Shown: positions 1 to 7,105 of the stretch, piece after piece
Layout: the number at the start of each line of letters is the position of its first letter
Position numbering within the stretch: position 1 is the stretch's first letter
Source: Acidobacteriota bacterium
GTDB taxonomy: Bacteria > Acidobacteriota > Vicinamibacteria > Vicinamibacterales > SCN-69-37
NCBI GenBank assembly: GCA_947467605.1
Contig: CANIII010000003.1
Span: 138,154 to 202,153, forward strand
Length of the DNA: 64,000 bases
Reading direction: 5' to 3'
Notes under the pieces: model-generated
Told to the model about the DNA's origin: nothing
Seen by the model: the letters and a program-made list of their open reading frames with translations, nothing else
Databases searched by the model: none
Made by a program: the position numbers and the translations under genes

Positions 1-445
1 TGCCGACCGGCTACTGTACAAGATCATTCCGCCGCTCAAAGCCGGAATGATCGTGCTCGCCGACCGCTACACCTACACTGCATTCTCTCGTGACGTCTCG
101 CGCGGCGTCGACAAGCAATGGGTGCGCGATCTCTACAGCTTCGCGGTGCAGCCGGATCTTGCGGTGTATTTCCGTGTGCCGATCGAGGTCTCGCTCGACC
201 GCCTCATGGCGCGACGCGTGAAGCTGAAGTTTTACGAAGCGGGCATGGACATGGGCTGGAGCACCAATCCGGTCGAGAGCTTCCGGCTGTTTCAGTCCAA
301 AGTGCTCGGGGAGTACGACGATCTGGTCAACGAATTCGGACTCAGCGTGATTGACGCGACCGGCAGCATCACGGACCAGCAGCGTGTGTTTCGCGACATG
401 GTCTCGCGCGCCATCGAATCAACGGGCAAGGAGACGAAGTCATGA
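1..445 (+). CDS. Thymidylate-kinase-like protein, 5'-truncated by the window
   Basis: This reading frame is open from base 2 to a TGA at 443-445, so the N-terminus with the P-loop lies upstream of the window. The visible part has the DRY motif typical of thymidylate kinases (LADRYTYTAF), followed by the alpha-helical region and a conserved GMDMGWS segment that recurs in the next gene (SGMDMKAG). The family phosphorylates dTMP to dTDP with ATP in the cytosol. The stop overlaps the next ATG as ATGA, so the two genes are translationally coupled. The pair looks like a tandem duplication whose copies may act together. Whether this copy keeps a normal P-loop cannot be seen here. Confidence 0.75.
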   Translation, partial: ADRLLYKIIPPLKAGMIVLADRYTYTAFSRDVSRGVDKQWVRDLYSFAVQPDLAVYFRVPIEVSLDRLMARRVKLKFYEAGMDMGWSTNPVESFRLFQSKVLGEYDDLVNEFGLSVIDATGSITDQQRVFRDMVSRAIESTGKETKS

Positions 446-1176
446 GCGACGATCGCGGCGCGCACGGCGGCGTGACGGCCGGCCACTACTACGGCCACGG
501 ACTGCCCTATCTCTCGATTGACAACTATCCCGGACGGATCATCGCGATCGAAGGCACCGACGGCATCGGCCGGTCGACGCAGATTCGTCTGCTCCGTGAG
601 TGGCTCGAGGTCCGTGGGTATGGCGTGATCGAGACCGGCTGGACCCGGTCGCCACTCATGCAACCGACGATCGAGATCGCCAAGAGCAGCAACACGCTCA
701 ACAAGCTGACGTTCACTCTGCTCTATGCCTGCGACTTCGCGGACCGCCTCGAAAAAGAAATCATCCCGGCCCTGAAAGCCGGCTTCATCGTGCTCGCCGA
801 TCGCTACATCTTCACGGCGATTGCGCGCGCCGGTGTGCGCGGCATCGATCGCGAGTGGATCCGCCACCTGTACGGCTTCGCCATCGCACCGCATCTCACC
901 TTCTACCTCAAGATCGATGCGGATGCCCTCGCGCGCCGCGTACTCGAACGCGGCGGCATGGATTACTGGGAGTCGGGCATGGACATGAAGGCCGGCGACG
1001 ACATCTACGAGAACTTCCGCGCGTACCAGCGGCAACTGCTCAAGGAATACGCCTCGATGGCCGACGAATTCGCCTTCCGGATGCTCGATGCGAAGAAATC
1101 CGTCAATGCCATCCAGGACGAACTGCGCCGACAGATCGGCGAGTTTCTTGACAGCGACTCCCCCGGTAGAATGTGA
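442..1176 (+). CDS. Thymidylate-kinase-like protein with Arg replacing the P-loop Lys
   Basis: This 244-residue protein is longer than a typical thymidylate kinase (about 210) because of an N-terminal extension of about 30 residues. The P-loop near residues 36-46 reads EGTDGIGRSTQ. In thymidylate kinases it is EGxDGxGK[ST]TQ, so the phosphate-binding Lys is Arg44 (codon CGG at 571-573). The DRY motif (LADRYIFTAIARAG) and the rest of the fold are kept. The gene overlaps the upstream paralogue by four bases (ATGA) and is followed after four bases by yacG. The fold assignment is secure. Catalysis is doubtful: it could be a regulatory subunit of a heterodimer with the upstream copy, or an enzyme tolerating Arg. 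Confidence 0.8.
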   Translation: MSDDRGAHGGVTAGHYYGHGLPYLSIDNYPGRIIAIEGTDGIGRSTQIRLLREWLEVRGYGVIETGWTRSPLMQPTIEIAKSSNTLNKLTFTLLYACDFADRLEKEIIPALKAGFIVLADRYIFTAIARAGVRGIDREWIRHLYGFAIAPHLTFYLKIDADALARRVLERGGMDYWESGMDMKAGDDIYENFRAYQRQLLKEYASMADEFAFRMLDAKKSVNAIQDELRRQIGEFLDSDSPGRM

Positions 1177-1180
1177 TCGT

Positions 1181-1384
1181 ATGCCCCACGCACCACAACC
1201 GTGCGCCTACTGTCGGAAGCACGTCTCAATCGAGGCCGTCTTCCCCTTTTGCAGCGAGCGCTGCAAGATGGCCGATCTGGGCCAATGGCTGACCGGCGGC
1301 TACCGACTCTCGGGCGCACCACACGACCCGCTCGAGAGCCAGGACGACGAGTCCGATCCGGATTCGCAGGAGAGTTCGTCATGA
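1181..1384 (+). CDS. yacG: YacG family zinc-binding protein (DNA gyrase inhibitor)
   Basis: This 67-residue protein has the YacG zinc-finger pattern: CAYC near the N-terminus, then FPFCSERCK and DLGQWLTGGYRL, followed by an acidic Asp/Ser/Glu tail. YacG binds zinc through four Cys and, in E. coli, inhibits gyrase by contacting GyrB. The ATG at 1181 was chosen over a longer upstream extension because the conserved domain begins a few residues later. A TAGAAT box at 1167-1172 lies 8 bases before the ATG, so an internal promoter is possible. The stop overlaps the next gene as ATGA. Confidence 0.9.
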   Translation: MPHAPQPCAYCRKHVSIEAVFPFCSERCKMADLGQWLTGGYRLSGAPHDPLESQDDESDPDSQESSS

Positions 1385-2331
1385 CACGCATCGCATCGAT
1401 CGGCGCCATTGTTCTCGTCGCGGCCGCGTGCCTCGGCGCGCAGGCCGGAAAAGCTCCTGCGCCTCCGGCAAAATCGGCACCGGCCGCGGGCGCGTTCAAC
1501 AGCACGCGGGCGTGGGATGACCTGAAGCAGATGGTGACGATCGGCCCACGACCGGCCGGCTCGGCCACACTCCGGCAGACCCGGGCTTACATCACCCGGC
1601 AGATGTCGGCCTTCAATCTCAAGGTCGAGGAACAGACGTTTACAGCCGACACGCCGATCGGCAAAGTCGACATGGTCAACCTGATCGTGCGGCTACCAGG
1701 GAAGCGCACGGATCGGATCCTCTTTACCGGCCACTACGACACGAAGCCGATCCGCACGTCGACGTTCGTCGGCGCCAGCGACGGCGCGTCGAGTGCGGCG
1801 ATGCTCCTCGAACTCGTGCGCGCGCTGAAAGACAAGCCGCGCGAGTTCACGTACGAGTTCGTGTGGCTGGACGGCGAAGAAGCGTTTTGCGCAAGCTGGG
1901 ACGAGTGCGGCCGACCGGGCTCACCCGACAATACGTACGGCAGCCGTTACTACGTGCAGGCCGCGAAGAAAGCCGGTACCACGGGATCGATCAAGGCGAA
2001 TGTGCTCGTGGACATGGTCGGCGACAAAGACCTGCGCATCATGCGCGAGTCCAAGTCGACCAAGTGGCTGACGGATGTGGTCTGGGCCGCCGCCAAGCGC
2101 GCGGGGCATGGCGCGTACTTCCCCGACCGTGCCACCGAGATTGAAGACGACCACGTCCCGTTTCTTGAAGCCGGTATCGCCTCGGTCGACATCATCGACC
2201 TTGACTACGCCTACTGGCACAACATGACCTGCTGCGACGACCTGACGCGTGTCTCCGAAGCGAGCTTAAAAATTGTCGGCGAGGTCATCATGGCCGCCGT
2301 GCCAGACATCGAGAAGTACCTGCTTAAGTAA
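1381..2331 (+). CDS. Secreted M28 family peptidase / glutaminyl cyclase-like zinc enzyme
   Basis: This 316-residue protein has a signal peptide (residues 1-21, ending CLGAQA) and an Ala/Pro-rich linker. The M28 metal-binding pattern follows in order: GHYDT (His118), GASDGASS, WLDGEEAF, DMVGDKDL and, near the end, WHN. The DDHVPF segment and the DMVGDKDL/WHN combination resemble glutaminyl-peptide cyclotransferases more than broad aminopeptidases, so pyroglutamate formation at protein N-termini is possible. It should act in the periplasm or outside the cell. The ATG at 1381 overlaps the yacG stop. The 3' end overlaps the convergent LeuA-like gene by 8 bases. Confidence 0.85.
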   Translation: MTRIASIGAIVLVAAACLGAQAGKAPAPPAKSAPAAGAFNSTRAWDDLKQMVTIGPRPAGSATLRQTRAYITRQMSAFNLKVEEQTFTADTPIGKVDMVNLIVRLPGKRTDRILFTGHYDTKPIRTSTFVGASDGASSAAMLLELVRALKDKPREFTYEFVWLDGEEAFCASWDECGRPGSPDNTYGSRYYVQAAKKAGTTGSIKANVLVDMVGDKDLRIMRESKSTKWLTDVVWAAAKRAGHGAYFPDRATEIEDDHVPFLEAGIASVDIIDLDYAYWHNMTCCDDLTRVSEASLKIVGEVIMAAVPDIEKYLLK

Positions 2332-3538
2332 GCAAGCTGCGGATGTCCTGTTCGGTGAGGACGGTGGTCGCGCCTTTGGCTGTGGCAAAGATGCGATCCA
2401 CCAGTGCCTCTGTCGCCGTGATGCCGCGCTTCTCCAGCCAATAGATCACGTTCGACTTGCCGGACATCGGCCCGACCTCGATGACCTGCTCGCGACCGAC
2501 CATGCTGGCCGGAACACCGGCATACACCGCATCGGCCAACACCGTGTCGTTCTTTCGAAAGGCTTTGATCACGGCGGCGGCATGCACGCCGGTGGCGGTG
2601 CGATACGCGTCGCGACCAATGACCGGATAGTTAATGGGAATCGGGATGCCAGTGGCTTCGGCCGCCGTGCGGCAGTATTCATCCAGCGTGCCTAGCTTAT
2701 CGTCGCGCACGCCCATCAACACGAGATTGACGAGCAGCAAGTCCATCGGCGTGTTGCCGACGCGTTCGCCCAGCCCAAGTGCCGCACCGTGCAGGCGGGT
2801 GGCGCCCGCATCCATGGCGGCAATTGAGTTCACCACCGCCAAGTCGCGATCGCGATGGCCGTGCCAGTCGATGCCGACCTCGCCCGTCGCGCCACATTCT
2901 TCGATCACCGACGCCACAAATCGCGTGACCGCCGCGGCGCCATGCGGCGTGGCGTGGCCGACGGTATCGGCAATACAGAGCCGCTTCGCGCCGGCGCGAA
3001 TCGCCGTGGAGAAGAGTCGCCGCAGCGAGTCCGGATCCGCGCGCGTTGTGTCTTCAGTGACGTACATCACCGTCAGACCTTCCTTCACGGCAAACGTGAT
3101 GGCGTCGTGCGTGAGCTGTTGCAGTCGGTCAAGCGTCCAGTCTTCGACAAATTGACGAATCGGGCTCGATCCGATGAACGCGCAGCATTCCATGGGCAGC
3201 CCGACGCGTTGCATCACGTCGACGATCGGTTGAATGTCTGCGATCACCGTCCGCGCCGCACAGTTCGCTTTGACCCGCAGCCTGGCCTGCACAATTTCTC
3301 TCGCCAGCCGTTCGACATCCGCGAGCACATGGGCACCGGCGCCCGGCAAACCGATGTCGGCCGTCTCAATGCCCAATGAGTCGATCAAATGCAGGAGGCG
3401 GAGCTTCTGCTCGATGGTGGGCGTCCGCACCGACGGCGACTGCAGGCCATCGCGCAACGTCTCGTCGTCGAGCATGACGCGCGGCCCCGTGCGCGGGGGC
3501 GTACCGACCGTATTCCAGTCGTAGATCAGCGGATGCAC
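2324..3538 (-). CDS. 2-isopropylmalate/homocitrate synthase family enzyme without regulatory domain
   Basis: This 404-residue protein is of the HMGL-like TIM-barrel family. The DETLRDGLQ motif near residue 25 supplies the catalytic Arg and metal-binding Asp, WHGHRD carries the HxH metal ligands and GLGERVGNT matches the LeuA/NifV signature. These enzymes condense acetyl-CoA with a 2-oxo acid. It lacks the C-terminal allosteric domain of classical LeuA (usually above 500 residues), so feedback control is probably absent; homocitrate or citramalate synthase are alternatives. The start is GTG at 3538, just after the TAA of the upstream phosphatase gene, which suggests co-transcription. No other leucine gene is visible. 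Confidence 0.8.
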   Translation of the reverse strand: MHPLIYDWNTVGTPPRTGPRVMLDDETLRDGLQSPSVRTPTIEQKLRLLHLIDSLGIETADIGLPGAGAHVLADVERLAREIVQARLRVKANCAARTVIADIQPIVDVMQRVGLPMECCAFIGSSPIRQFVEDWTLDRLQQLTHDAITFAVKEGLTVMYVTEDTTRADPDSLRRLFSTAIRAGAKRLCIADTVGHATPHGAAAVTRFVASVIEECGATGEVGIDWHGHRDRDLAVVNSIAAMDAGATRLHGAALGLGERVGNTPMDLLLVNLVLMGVRDDKLGTLDEYCRTAAEATGIPIPINYPVIGRDAYRTATGVHAAAVIKAFRKNDTVLADAVYAGVPASMVGREQVIEVGPMSGKSNVIYWLEKRGITATEALVDRIFATAKGATTVLTEQDIRSLLT

Positions 3539-3539
3539 G

Positions 3540-5171
3540 TTACCTCGCGACTCCGCGATACCGGACCACCATGGCCGTGATGTCGTCGCTCTGCGCCGCG
3601 CCGGCCGTGAACACGCGCACCGCCGCGATCACGTCATCGACGAGCCGTGGCGCATCCACTTCCTCGTTGTCGGCATGCGCGGCGTGAATGGCGGCGAGCA
3701 GCCGTTCGTCGCCGAACTCGTCACCGGCGCCGTCCATCGCTTCCGACACGCCGTCGCTGAAGATGACGACGCGGTCACCCGGCTTCAACTGCACCGTGCC
3801 CTGCGCATACGGCACACCGGGCAGAAGCCCGACGACCGGGCCGCCGTCTTCCAGTCGAATGGCCGTATCCCCACTGATCACAAACGGCGGATTGTGTCCG
3901 GCGTTGCAATACATCAACGTGCCGTCGGTCGCGACGATGCCAAAGAAGAGCGTGGCGAAGCGCGACTCGATGCCGCGGCGAAAGAGCGCGGCATTGATCC
4001 GCGAGACCACGAGCGATGGCGCGTCGGCGCCCTGTCCTTCAATCGAGAACATGCCCTGCAGCAACGCGCTCAAGAGTGCGGCCGGCGGCCCTTTGCCCGC
4101 CACGTCGCCGAGGGTGAACGCAAAACCGCCGCTCGCGTGATCGGCGTAGTCGAAGAAGTCGCCGCCGATCGATCGACACGGAATCGTCGACGCGGCAGCG
4201 TCGACAAAACCCTTGGTGATCGACGTCTTCGGCAACAACGCCGACTGAATCTCTGCCGCAATGCGCATTTCCTGTTCGAGTCGCGCCTTCTCCGCCGCTT
4301 CCCGGTAGAGTCGCGCGTTCTCGATGGCGACGGCCGCTTCCGCCGCCAGCGTCTCGAGCGCCGCGCGCGTCGCGGACGCCATCAGGGTCCCCTTCTCGCG
4401 ACTGTCGAGATAGAGCACGCCGATGCGCCGATCTTCCGACTTGGCGCTCGCATCGTCCACATATCGAACCAGATGCAGCGGCGCACAGAGCACATGGCGA
4501 ATCCCGAGTGCGACCGTGCCGGCGTGGACATCGGCCATCGCGCCATCGAGCAGGTCGGCGACAATCTGAATCTCGCCGGTGGTGAACGCGGCCTCGGGAA
4601 TCTTCCGGCTCGTCTGGAACGTCGCGTCGCCCAAGGTCTCGCGACCGCGCGCGCGCGCCAGTTTCATCTCCAGCGTGGCCCCGGTGGTTCCCGCGGCCAG
4701 CATGATGAAGCCGCGTTCGGCGCCCGAGATCTCGATCGCGGTATCCAGAACGAGTGCCAGAACGTCCTGCAACACGCGGCCTGAGCCGAGCGCGCGCAAA
4801 CCTTCGAGCAACGCGGCCACCTGGCGCAAATCGCCCACGGCGTTCGTGCTGGATCGCACAGACGACGAGACCATGTCATCGGCGAGGGCAAACAGGAGAT
4901 CGGCGCCGCCGCCACGGCCGAGGCGAATCTGATCGCCAGGATTGAGCGTGTGCACCGTCACTGGCACGCCGTTCACGAACGTGCCATAGCGCGATTCGCG
5001 ATCACGCAGGACAAACTGGTCGCCCTCGCGCACGATCTCGGCATGCTCACGCGACACTTCGCCGCCCGTCAGGCGGAGTTGATTGGTTTCGCGCCGACCG
5101 ATTGCAAACGGCAGCGGGTCGATGACCACGCGACGATCACCGCTTGCGTCTCTCACATCAAGATGCGCCAC
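3540..5171 (-). CDS. FHA-GAF-SpoIIE (PP2C-type) signalling phosphatase
   Basis: This 543-residue protein has three modules. An FHA domain fills about residues 15-95 (IGRRETNQLRL, SREHAEI, SRYGTFVNG) and binds phosphothreonine. A GAF domain covers about 120-290. A SpoIIE/RsbU-type Ser phosphatase follows from about 300 (EIQSALLP, SIGGDFFDY, GDVAGKGPPAALL, NAGHNPPF, FSDGVSEA, DDITAMVV) with the metal-binding Asp and Gly residues intact. Such proteins usually dephosphorylate anti-sigma-factor antagonists; a STAS antagonist lies at 31862-32200 as a possible, unproven partner. The GTG start at 5171 is preceded by an AGGAG five bases upstream. Confidence 0.9.
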   Translation of the reverse strand: MAHLDVRDASGDRRVVIDPLPFAIGRRETNQLRLTGGEVSREHAEIVREGDQFVLRDRESRYGTFVNGVPVTVHTLNPGDQIRLGRGGGADLLFALADDMVSSSVRSSTNAVGDLRQVAALLEGLRALGSGRVLQDVLALVLDTAIEISGAERGFIMLAAGTTGATLEMKLARARGRETLGDATFQTSRKIPEAAFTTGEIQIVADLLDGAMADVHAGTVALGIRHVLCAPLHLVRYVDDASAKSEDRRIGVLYLDSREKGTLMASATRAALETLAAEAAVAIENARLYREAAEKARLEQEMRIAAEIQSALLPKTSITKGFVDAAASTIPCRSIGGDFFDYADHASGGFAFTLGDVAGKGPPAALLSALLQGMFSIEGQGADAPSLVVSRINAALFRRGIESRFATLFFGIVATDGTLMYCNAGHNPPFVISGDTAIRLEDGGPVVGLLPGVPYAQGTVQLKPGDRVVIFSDGVSEAMDGAGDEFGDERLLAAIHAAHADNEEVDAPRLVDDVIAAVRVFTAGAAQSDDITAMVVRYRGVAR

Positions 5172-5180
5172 GAACTCTCC

Positions 5181-5375
5181 TCAGCGAAAACGCCACCACA
5201 CCGCGGCGACCGCCGCGGCCGCCAGTACCAGCCACACCCACCGTGGTACCGCCGATCGCGCAGCCGAACTCCGCCGGGCTGCTGCCACGGCCCCCGGTAT
5301 GTCGGTGGCCGTTCCACACTTGTAACAGATGATCGCCTTGGCCGCGATCTCGGTGCCACATTTCCGGCACACCAT
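5181..5375 (-). CDS. Small zinc-ribbon membrane protein
   Basis: This 64-residue protein consists of an N-terminal zinc ribbon (CRKCG, then CYKCG after 11 residues), a short basic linker, one C-terminal transmembrane helix (about 47-60, WVWLVLAAAAVAAVWW) and a Arg-Phe-Arg tail. The ATG at 5375 was preferred over an upstream in-frame start because the ribbon begins immediately and GGAGAG lies 8 bases before it. It precedes the FHA-GAF-SpoIIE gene by 9 bases on the same strand and is probably co-transcribed. Function is unknown; such ribbon-plus-helix proteins are often membrane adaptors. Confidence 0.75.
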   Translation of the reverse strand: MVCRKCGTEIAAKAIICYKCGTATDIPGAVAAARRSSAARSAVPRWVWLVLAAAAVAAVWWRFR

Positions 5376-5395
5376 GCGTGCATCTCTCCGTTCGC

Positions 5396-5401
5396 TATAC
5401 T
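5396..5401. promoter_or_regulatory. Candidate bidirectional -10 box between zinc-ribbon and rhomboid genes
   Basis: TATACT on the plus strand reads TATAGC-like on the minus strand two bases offset, inside the 63-base divergent gap. It would give a leader of about 30 nt for the rhomboid gene. No convincing -35 box is visible. Confidence 0.4.
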
Positions 5402-5438
5402 GACGCGCAGGTCGCACCGCGCGTCTACTCAAGACTCA

Positions 5439-6116
5439 ATGATCCCGATCCGCGACGTCATTCCGTCACGCACGACACCGTTCGTGACATTCTCCCTCAT
5501 CAGCGCAAACGCGCTGGCGTTTCTTTGCCAGCGCTCGCTCGATGCCACGGGCCTCGCCCGCAGCATTGACCTCCTGGCGCTCGTGCCGGCGCACCTCTCC
5601 CTCGCCACCGCGCCGACGCTGATCACCGCCATCTTCCTCCATGCCAGCTGGCCGCATCTGCTGGGCAACCTGTTGTTTCTCTGGATTTTTGGCGACAACG
5701 TCGAAGATCGGTTCGGGCACGGACGATTCGCAGCGTTCTACCTCGTGGCGGGCGTGGCGGCCAATCTGGCGCAGGTCGCGGCCGATTCGGCGTCCATCGT
5801 GCCGATCGTTGGTGCCAGCGGGGCCATTGCGGCCGTGATGGGCGCCTATTTCGTGATGTTCCCGAAGTCGCGGGTCGTGATGTTGATCTGGCTGGTCTTC
5901 TACGTCGACTTCGTCGAGATCCCGGCGGTGCTGTTTCTCGGCTGCTGGTTCATTCTGCAGTTTCTTGGCGGGCTTGGCCAAACGGCGGTGGCCTCAACGG
6001 GCGGCGTGGCCTTCTTCGCGCACATCGGGGGATTCGCCCTCGGAGCACTGACCGGCCGTCTGCTCGCCCGCCCGGAGCGGACCGCGGTCGCGTGGTGGGA
6101 CCAGACGACGGGTTAA
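5439..6116 (+). CDS. Rhomboid family intramembrane serine protease
   Basis: This 225-residue, multi-helix membrane protein has the rhomboid signature: HASWPHLLGNLLFLWIFG with the N/H-rich segment, catalytic Ser127 in GASGAIAAVMG and His195 in AHIGGFALG. These form the Ser-His dyad that cleaves transmembrane helices inside the inner membrane. Start ATG 5439 fits the MIPIRDVIPSRTTPFVT opening common to bacterial rhomboids; the long open frame upstream is antisense to the phosphatase gene. Its TAA (6114-6116) interlocks with the TAA of the convergent caspase-like gene (6113-6115). Confidence 0.92.
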   Translation: MIPIRDVIPSRTTPFVTFSLISANALAFLCQRSLDATGLARSIDLLALVPAHLSLATAPTLITAIFLHASWPHLLGNLLFLWIFGDNVEDRFGHGRFAAFYLVAGVAANLAQVAADSASIVPIVGASGAIAAVMGAYFVMFPKSRVVMLIWLVFYVDFVEIPAVLFLGCWFILQFLGGLGQTAVASTGGVAFFAHIGGFALGALTGRLLARPERTAVAWWDQTTG

Positions 6117-7105
6117 GCCGGTCCCTTGAGCCGCGCGCGGACATCACGCGAAACAGTGGCGATCTCGATGATCAGCGCTTCCCAAGCCGGCTGGTACTCC
6201 TCAGGCTTCATCTTCGACTTCTGCTTCTTCAGCTCGTCGAGCTTGAGGAGCAACTGTTCCTGATGCTGAATCAACTGCTGCAACGCGGGGTCGGCCGGAC
6301 GTGAGGCCACCATCGCATCCATGAACGTGAGACTCGCCAGCGTGCCGTCCTTGCCTTCGCCCGTCGCCTGACGCCCCGCGCCGTCGCCGTCGTCATCGAG
6401 GGCGGCATGTTCCGGCTGGAGCAAACCCTTTTGCTCGTAGGTCTGGCGCACAAGACGTGACGCGTACGCAAACGCTTCCCACATCGAGATGCGGTTGTCC
6501 TTGTCGAGGTCGGCGGCGGGTGCGCCGAGTGCCTGCACGAACGCGTCGGCAAACACCGTGTCGTACTTCTGGGCGGGCTGGTCGGTGGCCGTAATCGTGA
6601 TGTGATTCGGCCCGGCCATCGCTTTCAGAAACGGGGAGCTCGACGGCGTGCTGTTGACGAAAACGACTTTCCCGGCCACCGGCTTGAGGAGCGCCGCCCA
6701 TTCATTGGCCGTGAGATCGGGCCCGACGAGATTGAACTTCGCGTCAGTGCCGTCAAAACTTCCGTGTCCGATCAGCATCACAAACAGCACGTCGAGCGGC
6801 TTGACCTGCGGCACCAGCTTCGCGAGCGCCGACTTCACCTCGTCCGCCGTCGCCTTCCCTTCACCCGCCAAGGGCTGCGACGACAACACGATGAGATGGC
6901 GCGCGTCGAGCTTGTAGTCGACGCCGAATCGCGCACCGAGCGACGACAACAGCTTGCGCTGCAGTTCGGCGTGCGCCGGATCACCGGCGGCCCCTTCGAC
7001 CAGCAGGGCAAAACGATCGCCAGATTGCGCACGAGCCGACGACGGCAGCACCAGCATGATCAGCGCGGCGACTGCGATCAACGATCGATATAGCGTGTCG
7101 CGCAT
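6113..7105 (-). CDS. Secreted caspase-fold (C13/C14-like) protein with EF-hand, catalytic Cys absent
   Basis: This 330-residue protein has a signal peptide (1-27, ending SARA). The core resembles caspase/legumain folds: a hydrophobic strand then IGHGSFDG with the candidate catalytic His114, and a second strand VVFV followed by NSTPSSSP (151-158), where clan CD peptidases carry the nucleophilic Cys. No Cys is present. Residues 199-210 form a consensus EF-hand loop (D199, D201, D203, I206, E210), and DDDGDG further on may be a second calcium site. A Lys/Glu-rich helical tail follows. It starts one base into the stop of the upstream TPR-peptidase gene (TAATG), so the two are coupled. Probably a pseudo-protease or Ser-dependent variant. 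Confidence 0.7.
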   Translation of the reverse strand: MRDTLYRSLIAVAALIMLVLPSSARAQSGDRFALLVEGAAGDPAHAELQRKLLSSLGARFGVDYKLDARHLIVLSSQPLAGEGKATADEVKSALAKLVPQVKPLDVLFVMLIGHGSFDGTDAKFNLVGPDLTANEWAALLKPVAGKVVFVNSTPSSSPFLKAMAGPNHITITATDQPAQKYDTVFADAFVQALGAPAADLDKDNRISMWEAFAYASRLVRQTYEQKGLLQPEHAALDDDGDGAGRQATGEGKDGTLASLTFMDAMVASRPADPALQQLIQHQEQLLLKLDELKKQKSKMKPEEYQPAWEALIIEIATVSRDVRARLKGPA

